Of a DNA stretch of 30,150 nucleotides, positions 23,243 to 30,150 are shown piece after piece. The DNA is from JAYRWD01 sp041918255 (lineage in GTDB: Bacteria > Patescibacteriota > Dojkabacteria > B142 > WJKM01). A program made the translations under genes and the position numbers. Numbering within the stretch: position 1 is the first letter of the stretch; each line of letters starts with the position of its first letter. Where the stretch lies: contig JAYRWD010000015.1 in assembly GCA_041918255.1 (NCBI GenBank), positions 1 through 30,150 of the forward strand, in the 5' to 3' direction. The notes under the pieces were generated by a model. It was not told where the DNA came from and did no database searches. It worked only from the letters and a program-made list of their open reading frames with translations.

Positions 23243-23653
23243 ATGACGAAAACTTACCTATTAAACTACGTTTCAGCTCTACTATCTATGTTGTTATTAG
23301 ATGGTATATGGCTCGGTCTTATAGCAAAAAGGCTTTACCTTGAAAAGATCGGTCATTTGATGGCCACCAATCCAAATTTTATTGCAGCTGGATTTTTTTA
23401 TTTGATCTACATACTAGGATTAGTTGTATTAGTAACCATACCAAATATTAAATCAAACGGGAATTATTTACAGCTTTTACTTATGGGCGGATTATATGGA
23501 CTTGTGTGTTACGCAACGTATGACCTTACCAATCAAGCAACCCTAAAGGATTGGCCACTTATCGTTACCATCATTGATCTGCTTTGGGGAACTTTTCTCA
23601 CTGCGATTATTGCTTTCACAAGTGTTTTGATAACCAAGGCTCTAATTACTTAA
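23243..23653 (+). CDS. DUF2177-family membrane protein
   Basis: A 136-residue protein with four hydrophobic segments. Family marks are MLLLDGIWLGLIAKRLYLEKIG at the first helix end, FFYLIYILGLVVLV in the second, and the well-conserved CYATYDLTNQATLKDWPLIV and DLLWGT in the third and fourth. The family has no established function. It lies 47 bases after the DUF4173-like gene and 9 bases before a DUF1295 gene, so it is probably cotranscribed with the latter; the pairing suggests a shared lipid- or membrane-related role, which is inference only. Confidence 0.85.
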   Translation: MTKTYLLNYVSALLSMLLLDGIWLGLIAKRLYLEKIGHLMATNPNFIAAGFFYLIYILGLVVLVTIPNIKSNGNYLQLLLMGGLYGLVCYATYDLTNQATLKDWPLIVTIIDLLWGTFLTAIIAFTSVLITKALIT

Positions 23654-23662
23654 AACAAAGTT

Positions 23663-24457
23663 ATGCTTAATCTTTCGTATCTCTTACAAATTTATAAAGT
23701 CTTAAGCGTCGCTGTCTTGATATACATGAGTTTGTGGTTTGTAATTTCATTTGTTAAACGTAGAAACGATCTAGCTGATATAGCCTGGGGGCTAGGCTTT
23801 GTAATGATTGTTCTTATCACTTCATTTTTTTCTTATCCATTGAACGACAAAGCTACATTGATAGCAATATTAATCGTAATATGGGGATTACGTCTATCAT
23901 TTCACATTTATCTAAGAAACAAAGACAAATCCGAAGACTATAGATATGAGCAAATGAAAAAAGGGTGGGGAAATAATTTTTTTCTAAAAACATATATTGA
24001 AGTATTTTTGTTGCAGGGCATTTTTATGCTCTTGATTTCTCTCCCTGCTGTTTATGCTATATTTTACCGACGATTATTCGAACAAAACGATTATGTAGTT
24101 CTTCTTGGTTTACTGCTTTGGATAATAGGTTTTTCGTTCGAAGTTATTAGTGATTGGCAACTTACGAAATTTCGGAAAACCAAAAGCAAAGGCGAAATAT
24201 TACAAACTGGACTTTGGAAGTATTCCCGACACCCCAATTATTTTGGTGAAGTGCTTCTTTGGTGGGGCATATATCTATTTGCTAATACTAACACACCTTA
24301 TTCCATTCTTTTACTTATCAGTCCTATCCTTATTTCTTTCTTAATCATCAAAGTCTCAGGTATTCCATTACTTGAAAAAAAAATGAATGAAAACCCAGCA
24401 TACAGTCCTTATAAAGAAAAAACCAGTATATTTATTCCCTGGCCACCTAAAAAATAA
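23663..24457 (+). CDS. DUF1295 / steroid 5-alpha-reductase-like membrane protein
   Basis: A 264-residue polytopic protein. Family marks are RRNDLADIAWGLGFV after the first helix, IWGLRLSFHIYLRNKDKSEDYRYEQM in the middle, and the signature LWKYSRHPNYFGEVLLWWGIYL near the C-terminus. This is the region shared with NADPH-dependent sterol reductases and isoprenylcysteine methyltransferase-like enzymes. The family may reduce or modify lipids, but substrates in bacteria are mostly unknown. It ends 26 bases from the convergent surface-protein operon with no clear terminator between them. Confidence 0.86.
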   Translation: MLNLSYLLQIYKVLSVAVLIYMSLWFVISFVKRRNDLADIAWGLGFVMIVLITSFFSYPLNDKATLIAILIVIWGLRLSFHIYLRNKDKSEDYRYEQMKKGWGNNFFLKTYIEVFLLQGIFMLLISLPAVYAIFYRRLFEQNDYVVLLGLLLWIIGFSFEVISDWQLTKFRKTKSKGEILQTGLWKYSRHPNYFGEVLLWWGIYLFANTNTPYSILLLISPILISFLIIKVSGIPLLEKKMNENPAYSPYKEKTSIFIPWPPKK

Positions 24458-24483
24458 ATTGCAGTTTCAACCTCAAATTTTAA

Positions 24484-26304
24484 TTATGTATTAGCTTCAT
24501 CCTCTTCATCATCATCTTCTTCTACCGAATCTCGTTCAGTAGTTTTTTCAAGTTCATCGAAATCTCTGTCAATGGTTGCTTTTATTTTGGCAATACCTCT
24601 TTTTAATTCCACAATGATTTTATCTTCCTCCTCCGTAAGCTCTCGTTTTGATTTCGCAGTCTCTAATAGTTGTATCTGCCTCGAAAGTCTTGACTTTAAT
24701 TGGTCAAGCTGATCATCTATGGTTTTTTCAGTCAAATACAAACCCTGTTTCAATCCCTTTCGCAATATTAGAAGTTTGCGCCACCCATAAAACCCCAAAC
24801 CAATTACAAACACAAATAAAACAAACAAAGGTACGAAAACAACTAACCAGTTAAAAGCAATAGAACCAATCCTCAAAAGAGTTGGTTGCTTTACTAATAT
24901 CGAAATGGGATCTGTAGGTAAACTAGTTCCTCCCTGTGAGTCAGAAACATCTACTGTAAATAAGTAAACCCCGTTTTCTAACTTTTGATCCGCCACAATA
25001 CTAAATAAACCATCATCATGACTTATTCCATAAAATTTTAATGAACGTTTGCTTTCATCGATCAATGTTAAATTTACATTTAAACCAGGATATGTTTTAC
25101 CTCGAACCACAAAAACATCCCTTGGATCAAGTACATCCGAATAATAGGTAATTTCAGGCCTCTGTAGTGGTTCAACTTCAATTTCAAATGACTTGGTAAG
25201 GAAATTCCCAGCTTTATCAAAAGCCTTAGCCGTCAAAACATTATTCCCTAGACTCAATTGTGTAATTTCAAATATCTTTGAATCCGGCGTATGCACCCAA
25301 GTCTGTTTCTCACCATTTTCAGACTCAACCTCGACTCTGTCAATACCCGAAACTTTATCTTCAACTTGAAACCCAACTTTTACACTTGACGCTGTATTTA
25401 CCTTTCTTTCAAACAACTCTATATCAAACTTATTGGGAGTACTTTTGTCAATTTGTACTTTATAATGCGCTACTTGCCCCCATCCGTATTGATTTCTAAA
25501 CTGTAAATGAAAATACCATACTCCATCTGATAAACTTTTAAATTCTTTGATTTTTACCAATTGCGTAGTTGCACTAGATGGAGCTGAACGTAAGTCAGCG
25601 TTTAATCCGAATTTAAGTTCCGTGACTCCCGGCGGAATACTCCAAGAGAACGTAGCGTCTGGGTTAGTGTACCATAGCTCCTGATTGGGATGGGTTACCG
25701 AAGAGATTATAGGAGCCGCTGGCGAAACTTGTGCATTGGTATTTGGCATTAGTTCATTACCTGTTGTTTCAACTGTACCAAGTATTAGATTCGAAGCTCC
25801 CATGCCAGTAAGAATATTTGTTCCATTGCCATCATTTGCTAAAACCGCGCCAGAACGGAAACTAATCGAGGCATTTCCTCCAGCTTTAACTCTAAAATTA
25901 AAGCTAATTATCTTTCCGGAAGCTCCTTGAAAACCTGGATTTAGCACAATTCCCTCTAAGCTTGCGCTACCTTGAGCGTTTGAGAAAGCAGGCTCCTGAA
26001 CCCACAAAGTAAAAATTGAACCAGTTTTTGAAAACGAATTTATCTCCAGTTTATCACTCGGATAAGTGATTTCAGCCGAAGCCGCATTGACGCTTTGGTC
26101 AGCTGAAGATAAGAGTACAATAAGTACAAAGTTATCTCCCACTTCATATTTTCCGGAAGAAGGTGAAAAAAGAAGGGTAGCAGCATCGGCTACACGAATC
26201 GTGACTGGATAAAAAATTCCCGAAAGGGCAAATATAAATAGTATCTTTAAAAAAATTTTAAAAAATTTTGCTTGCATATCCATCAGCAATTTCAGAAAAA
26301 ACAT
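24484..26304 (-). CDS. Membrane-anchored cohesin-like protein with cytosolic coiled coil
   Basis: A 606-residue protein. A signal peptide ends near VADAA. A cohesin-type beta domain follows (about 20-160), with GKYEVGDNFVLIVLLSSADQ, VNAASAEITYPSDKLEI and a GKIISFNFRVKAG strand. Ig-like segments come next, including DKVSGIDRVEVESENGEK and a bacterial-Ig-like RGKTYPGLNVNLTLIDES block. A transmembrane helix (NWLVVFVPLFVLFVFVIGL) is followed by a cytosolic tail of about 90 residues, with charged coiled-coil helices and a run of Asp/Glu at the end. It is the longer paralogue of the gene at 26333 and likely the last gene of this operon. ATG at 26304 is chosen; TTG at 26331 and ATGs at 26283 and 26277 are alternatives. 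Confidence 0.8.
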   Translation of the reverse strand: MFFLKLLMDMQAKFFKIFLKILFIFALSGIFYPVTIRVADAATLLFSPSSGKYEVGDNFVLIVLLSSADQSVNAASAEITYPSDKLEINSFSKTGSIFTLWVQEPAFSNAQGSASLEGIVLNPGFQGASGKIISFNFRVKAGGNASISFRSGAVLANDGNGTNILTGMGASNLILGTVETTGNELMPNTNAQVSPAAPIISSVTHPNQELWYTNPDATFSWSIPPGVTELKFGLNADLRSAPSSATTQLVKIKEFKSLSDGVWYFHLQFRNQYGWGQVAHYKVQIDKSTPNKFDIELFERKVNTASSVKVGFQVEDKVSGIDRVEVESENGEKQTWVHTPDSKIFEITQLSLGNNVLTAKAFDKAGNFLTKSFEIEVEPLQRPEITYYSDVLDPRDVFVVRGKTYPGLNVNLTLIDESKRSLKFYGISHDDGLFSIVADQKLENGVYLFTVDVSDSQGGTSLPTDPISILVKQPTLLRIGSIAFNWLVVFVPLFVLFVFVIGLGFYGWRKLLILRKGLKQGLYLTEKTIDDQLDQLKSRLSRQIQLLETAKSKRELTEEEDKIIVELKRGIAKIKATIDRDFDELEKTTERDSVEEDDDEEDEANT

Positions 26305-26332
26305 AAATTTATTACCATATATTACGCACAAT

Positions 26333-27268
26333 TTAACTAAGTACTTGCTCCCTTCTAGATAATGACCTCCGACGATACTTTAAATATATAAATAACAAAT
26401 ATATAGCCAAAATATCCAAAATCACAATAGCATAAATTTCATAAATCGGGAATTTATTTTCAATAACTTTTGGTGGTAAAGACTTTATTAATTCATTTCC
26501 ATAATTATCGATTGCTTTTACGAATATCCAACTTCCGAGCGATTGATCTTCAAGTAGATACGGACTGGTGCCTGGATGCCAATCACCGCTCTTTAATTCC
26601 TTTTTTTTATTCTCTAAAACTTCAAACCGATTTATTCCCGACCCCTTATCTTGTCCGTTAAATATTAAAGTCCAACGATTAGCATACAAATATTTCTCAC
26701 GTGTCACAATCAAGTCAAAATCCTCAGGTGGATCTATATCCTGATCAATTAAACTATTCAGTTTCTTTGGACCTGAGCTAACAAAGCTTGTCAAAGATGC
26801 TTCTGTAACTTCTATAACCTTTCCACTTCCATCGTTTAAATATGCCTGAATGTTTTCTGTAATAAATTCTACTTTTCCCTCTTGTTGAGGTATAACGCAG
26901 AAAGATAAAATCTTACCCTCTTTTCCCTCAAAACCTCCAGGAACTATTCCGCTAAATTGTATATTATTTCCATCCTTTCGTGGTTTATCGATCCATAGGG
27001 TAATAACTGAACTACCTGTCTCAATCCGGCGTACATCCAGAATGCCCTGTAATATCTTAATTCGGCCACCTATGGCGTTTATAGTATCATCTTGAGTATC
27101 AACGCTTAAATTAACACAATTTTCTTCTCCTACGTATAACTGATCTGAATTCTCAGTATTAAACTTTAATTCAGTAGCATATATTGGTGTCAATAATATT
27201 CGCAAACCCGAGGCTACAAAGAGTAAGATAAGTATAAGAACACTTTTTTGTTTTTTGTAATTTTTCAT
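26333..27268 (-). CDS. Membrane-anchored cohesin-like protein, shorter paralogue
   Basis: A 311-residue protein with a signal peptide (about 1-33, ending IYA). A cohesin-type domain (about 35-165) has YVGEENCVNLSVDTQD, INAIGGRIKI, SSVITLWIDKPRKDGNNIQFSGIVPGGFEG in two parts and GKILSFCVIP. An Ig-like segment with GSGINRFEVLENKK follows, then a C-terminal transmembrane helix (YAIVILDILAIYLLFIYL) with a short basic tail. It aligns along its whole outer part with the gene at 24484 but lacks the last Ig-like block and the coiled coil. The ATG at 27268 is 2 bases after the dockerin gene's stop; TTG at 27283 would overlap it. Cohesins bind dockerins, and the neighbouring gene carries one. Confidence 0.8.
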   Translation of the reverse strand: MKNYKKQKSVLILILLFVASGLRILLTPIYATELKFNTENSDQLYVGEENCVNLSVDTQDDTINAIGGRIKILQGILDVRRIETGSSVITLWIDKPRKDGNNIQFSGIVPGGFEGKEGKILSFCVIPQQEGKVEFITENIQAYLNDGSGKVIEVTEASLTSFVSSGPKKLNSLIDQDIDPPEDFDLIVTREKYLYANRWTLIFNGQDKGSGINRFEVLENKKKELKSGDWHPGTSPYLLEDQSLGSWIFVKAIDNYGNELIKSLPPKVIENKFPIYEIYAIVILDILAIYLLFIYLKYRRRSLSRREQVLS

Positions 27269-27270
27269 CG

Positions 27271-28338
27271 TTAACCAGTCCAATAATATGCAATTATGCT
27301 AAAGTCGGACAAATCTATCCTGGCGTCAGAATTCAATGCGCTCGTCTCGATAGGTTTGAACTCTTCACTCAAAGATCTGTTATACCAATATGCCGCGATG
27401 GAAAAGTCAATTAAGTTTACTCTTAGGTCTAGATTTAAGTCTCCTTTTAGGACATTTGCAGGAAGCTGCGAGGCAACATTTTTAGTTCCAACTAAAAAAT
27501 TTACTAAATTACTGTAATTCGATACTTCGTTATTTAATATCACTTTTGATTTAGTCGAGTGTTGGCCCATCTCCAGCGGAGTCGTATTTAAGTTATAAAG
27601 ATAAACACCAGATTCATCAGAACTTGTTTGAGCGAATATTGTTTCCTGTGAGTTTACCTGAATTGTTACCTCACTTTCGGGAGAAGACTGACCAAATATT
27701 GCTAGATTATCTCCCTTCTTTACTTGGGACTTATCTACCAAGATTGTAGGGGCGATATAGATCCCGCTTATTTCTATTGTCGTTCCAGCGCTTAAATTCA
27801 CGGAATAAGTTAGAAGAGCGGACCTTGTTTTATTGATATCTTCTCCATAAATAGAAAACATATAGTTACCTTTCGTCAGGTTGGATAGGGCTATACTAAA
27901 CTTAGCGTCTGGTCCTGAAATTGTCTGCGCTATTATAATTGAGTCTTTCAAAAGTGTAACTGTACTTCCAGGATAGGCCCTTCCTAAGAATTGAATTTTA
28001 GCTTTCGCGGAACCCCCGCCTCCACCGCCTCCTCCACCACCACTTCGTCCAGAGCAAAGCGCGCTATTATAAGTACAGTCCAAATTGCAGGTTAATTCAC
28101 CAGTCTTGTAACCTAAACTTCGGCATGTTTTGGTGTTCAAATCCGTATCATCACATTGTTCCCCTGACTCAGCAATTCCATTTCCGCAATATGGGTTAAT
28201 ATATATAGTAAAATTTGTTGACTGCTCAGCGACAACATTTGTAATTTTTGAATAACCTGAAATCAAAACAAGTAATACGATTGATAAAAAAAATATATAT
28301 TTTAATTTAATTTGAAATAGGTGATATATGCCTGCCAA
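27271..28338 (-). CDS. Secreted dockerin-bearing protein with Cys-rich repeat and Gly linker
   Basis: A 355-residue protein. A signal or anchor helix (about 13-35) is followed by a Cys-rich module beginning CGNGIAESGEQCDD and ending in CNLDCTYNSALC, like the Cys-rich repeats of myxobacterial and CPR surface proteins. A run of ten glycines follows, then two Ig-like beta domains (about 110-190 and 195-285). At the C-terminus are two dockerin-type calcium loops: GDLNLDLRVNLIDFSIAAYWY and LNSDARIDLSDFSIIAYYW. It could dock onto the two cohesin-like proteins encoded next. The start is TTG at 28338, as no ATG lies before the signal segment. TAAAAT at 28350-28345 lies 6 bases upstream, suggesting a leaderless transcript and a promoter inside the preceding gene. 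Confidence 0.82.
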   Translation of the reverse strand: MAGIYHLFQIKLKYIFFLSIVLLVLISGYSKITNVVAEQSTNFTIYINPYCGNGIAESGEQCDDTDLNTKTCRSLGYKTGELTCNLDCTYNSALCSGRSGGGGGGGGGGSAKAKIQFLGRAYPGSTVTLLKDSIIIAQTISGPDAKFSIALSNLTKGNYMFSIYGEDINKTRSALLTYSVNLSAGTTIEISGIYIAPTILVDKSQVKKGDNLAIFGQSSPESEVTIQVNSQETIFAQTSSDESGVYLYNLNTTPLEMGQHSTKSKVILNNEVSNYSNLVNFLVGTKNVASQLPANVLKGDLNLDLRVNLIDFSIAAYWYNRSLSEEFKPIETSALNSDARIDLSDFSIIAYYWTG

Positions 28339-28354
28339 CTCAATATTTTAAAAC

Positions 28355-29392
28355 TTAAATCGCGGTGATGGTAATTGTCATATCTATAGTATAATTTGCC
28401 CCAGGCTGTTCTAATGGAATGGCTTGCGAGACGCCTATTGCTGTTAAATCCCAATAACATGCTGTCTCGGCAGATGCTCCTCCCGAAAGCAAAGTGATTG
28501 AGTCAACTACTCCCTCATTAAATGCTGAAGAAGAACCTCTGGTGATACCTGTGAGAGAACACCCATCTTGGGGAACTATAACGCTAATGGCGGGGCTGAA
28601 AGATAACTGTCCTCCCTTGGCATCAAGATCCGGACCATCTTCAGTGTCCGCGGTAGGATCATTGAAATCATAACTATTTGATCCTCCGTCATCCCATACA
28701 GCAGTAGCACCATTAGTAGCTGCTATGGCTAATGTCCATTGTGGATTGATTGAGTTGTTTGTGACGCGAATTTTTTGATCTGATGTCCCGAAAACACTTG
28801 TCGAAGTCTCGGGTACAAAACTGAATGAAACTGGATCCATATCTATGAAAGGACTTGCTACTGTCGCACCCAGCGAGTCAACTATATCTGTGGTAAGCGA
28901 ACCTGCTGTTGCACTTGCGCATATTTTTTTCGTATAAGCGCTTGAATTCCCAATGTGAGCATTTGTTGTAGCGGATAAAGATGCAAGGGTAGTGTCATAG
29001 CCGGTGCAATTTGTATCTTGATAAGCTAAGGCTATTGAACTCCCGTTTGCGACTGAAAGACAGGCTTCGTTTGCATAATTAGATTGATCATTTTGCTCTA
29101 CATGGGCATTTGTTGTAGACGAGAGTTTTGCTACCACCACATGCGTCCCGGAGCAATTATTTGATAGCCCAGCGACTCCACTACAGCATAGGAGGTTAGC
29201 ATAATTTGATTGGTTTGGAAGTTCTGCGTGAGCATTTGTGGTTCCAGACATTCTCATAACTACCGTGCCCCCTACGCAAGTTGTATCTATAGTACAACTC
29301 AATGTACCAGCCAACACAACATTTGATAAATTCAAACTAAAGCAGATACTAGATGAAACAATTACTATAGTTTTGCAAAACTTTTTTAACAT
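28355..29392 (-). CDS. Secreted Cys-rich 'TTNAH' repeat protein with WxL-like C-terminal domain
   Basis: A 345-residue secreted protein with a signal peptide (1-29, ending VVLA). Three repeats follow, at about C39-C70, C80-C111 and C129-C158. Each has a cysteine and glycine at the start, a core TTNAH, an aromatic (Tyr) eight or more residues later and a closing cysteine. This suggests three small disulfide-held units. The C-terminal part (about 170-345) is beta-rich. It contains PQWTLAIAAT and CYWDLTAIGV, reminiscent of the paired W-x-L motifs of WxL cell-wall proteins, and ends NYTIDMTITITAI. I associate the TTNAH repeat with CPR surface proteins, but no function is known to me. It lies second in the visible part of the operon, upstream of the dockerin gene. 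Confidence 0.7.
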   Translation of the reverse strand: MLKKFCKTIVIVSSSICFSLNLSNVVLAGTLSCTIDTTCVGGTVVMRMSGTTNAHAELPNQSNYANLLCCSGVAGLSNNCSGTHVVVAKLSSTTNAHVEQNDQSNYANEACLSVANGSSIALAYQDTNCTGYDTTLASLSATTNAHIGNSSAYTKKICASATAGSLTTDIVDSLGATVASPFIDMDPVSFSFVPETSTSVFGTSDQKIRVTNNSINPQWTLAIAATNGATAVWDDGGSNSYDFNDPTADTEDGPDLDAKGGQLSFSPAISVIVPQDGCSLTGITRGSSSAFNEGVVDSITLLSGGASAETACYWDLTAIGVSQAIPLEQPGANYTIDMTITITAI

Positions 29393-29435
29393 TTAGGTTA
29401 TGAGAATCACTCAATCGTTTAATTCGAGAATAAAT

Positions 29436-30092
29436 TTATAGTACTGCCCCAGAGTTTGTAATAGAACCATCTGGTTGGCTGTTTTCTGACTGATCGAAAA
29501 TACTTTCATCCTCAGATTGTTCTGTGGAAACTGGTTCGAAGCCGTTTTCGGCCTCTTCGTTTTCGTCAGTTATGTCTGGATCTATCGGAAGGTTATAAGT
29601 ATAATCTGCGACTTCATTATAATTATTCTCACCTAATACCTCACCTGTACCTGTTTCCTGTGCAGATAAAGGTGTTGCAATTGGGGTGATTTCCTCTATA
29701 TTTTCATCGATTGTGAGGAAATACTCATGGACAAAAAATTCGGAATTCTTGATGTCAGGATAATTTCCAGGAACCTGAACACTAGTTTCGATTATAGAAA
29801 ACGTACCCAAATCATTCACGAAGCATGTACCTAATCTAGATATATCACCTGAGTTGAGCAATAGTTCATCCCCAGAAATAGTTCCGCAGTATCCATTATT
29901 GATTAGCACATCAAATGGACTGAAAATATAATAATAATGTCCTGAAATTGGATTCATAACCCGTACCCGACCTTGATCAATCGCGTTTTGGACTGAATCC
30001 CGAATATCATAAACCTCACCGGTAGCTCGCTCATATATTTTAATAAATCTCTTTAAAACAAAAAAAACGACTCCTAAGATAATGAGGAGCAT
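29436..30092 (-). CDS. Membrane-anchored extracytoplasmic protein of unknown function
   Basis: No family recognised. From the ATG at 30092 the product has 218 residues. An N-terminal transmembrane helix (MLLIILGVVFFVLKRF) is followed by a compact domain (about 20-130) containing HYYYIFSPFDVLINNGYCG and a second cysteine in LGTCFVND, a possible disulfide. The last 80 residues are acidic, rich in Asn, Glu and Ser and probably disordered. The frame is also open upstream through a TTG at 30128 and on to the window edge. There a 42-base repeat duplicates the coding for YKHLF, so the true start may lie outside. It is the first visible gene of the minus-strand surface operon, 43 bases before the Cys-rich repeat protein. 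Confidence 0.65.
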   Translation of the reverse strand: MLLIILGVVFFVLKRFIKIYERATGEVYDIRDSVQNAIDQGRVRVMNPISGHYYYIFSPFDVLINNGYCGTISGDELLLNSGDISRLGTCFVNDLGTFSIIETSVQVPGNYPDIKNSEFFVHEYFLTIDENIEEITPIATPLSAQETGTGEVLGENNYNEVADYTYNLPIDPDITDENEEAENGFEPVSTEQSEDESIFDQSENSQPDGSITNSGAVL

Positions 30093-30150
30093 AAATAAAT
30101 GTTTGTAAGTAATATGTATACCTCTCAATAAAATAAATAAATGTTTGTAA
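30091..30150. repeat. Direct repeat of at least 18 bp with 42-bp period
   Basis: ATAAATAAATGTTTGTAA occurs at 30091-30108 and again at 30133-30150, running to the window edge. The period of 42 bases equals 14 codons, so on the minus strand the same residues YKHLF recur in frame at the start of the protein encoded there. It may be the end of a longer tandem repeat. Confidence 0.6.

Noticed and set aside
28012..28042. Sequencing artefact or simple repeat in the glycine run
   Set aside because: The ten glycines use mixed GGA, GGT and GGC codons and the frame is intact on both sides, so this is a genuine linker.
1..30150. TGA recoded as a sense codon (as in Gracilibacteria or SR1)
   Set aside because: All recognised genes are full length without any in-frame TGA, so there is no sign that TGA is read as Gly or Trp; only its absence as a stop is notable.
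1..30150. CRISPR arrays, insertion sequences and transposase remnants
   Set aside because: No regularly spaced repeats with spacers and no transposase-like protein were seen; the repeats present are isolated pairs.

Overview
The window looks like a piece of a Candidate Phyla Radiation (Patescibacteria) genome. The base composition is AT-rich and the genes are tightly packed. Shine-Dalgarno sequences are almost absent, and several starts look leaderless. The gene content also fits: a compact type IV pilus locus, cohesin- and dockerin-like surface proteins, and Cys-rich 'TTNAH' repeat proteins. This assignment is inferred from style and content; there is no rRNA or other phylogenetic marker here. 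Of 29 readable stop codons, 24 are TAA, 5 are TAG and none is TGA.

Layout. (1) 1-2548, minus strand: a metal-uptake operon with a Fur-family repressor, a ZnuA-like binding protein, a ZnuC-like ATPase and a ZnuB-like permease (cut by the window edge). A perfect 8-3-8 palindrome lies inside the spacer of the fur promoter. (2) 2641-2803, plus: tRNA-Leu(CAG) and tRNA-Pro(CGG). (3) 2820-7050: a small defence-like island next to the tRNAs, with a RhuM-Doc (Fic-fold) fusion and a single-chain restriction-methyltransferase. The latter is flanked by 10-bp direct repeats. (4) 7269-11054: metabolic and regulatory genes, namely an LmbE-type deacetylase, a VOC protein, a stand-alone TrmB-type effector domain divergent from a full TrmB-type regulator, and malic enzyme.

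(5) 11363-21618, plus: a type IV pilus locus enclosed by signalling genes. The order is receiver protein, PilB, PilC with an extra C-terminal SH3b domain, a GspH-like pseudopilin, a pseudopilin fused to a seven-repeat LVIVD beta-propeller, a GspJ/PilW-like pseudopilin, a PilX-like protein and two paralogous major pilins. These are followed by an 868-residue kinase that joins a ferredoxin-NADP-reductase-type flavin/nucleotide module to three PAS domains and a histidine kinase core. The last gene is a second receiver protein with no ATG, GTG or TTG start before its phosphorylation site. I infer a redox-informed signalling circuit controlling a pilus that displays a propeller-type adhesin.

(6) 21696-24457, plus: three integral membrane proteins (DUF4173-like, DUF2177-like, DUF1295-like). 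(7) 24484-30128, minus: a surface-protein operon with a membrane-anchored N-terminal protein, a Cys-rich repeat protein, a dockerin-bearing protein and two tandem paralogous membrane-anchored cohesin-like proteins. This looks like a miniature cohesin-dockerin assembly at the cell surface. No CRISPR array, insertion sequence or rRNA gene was seen.
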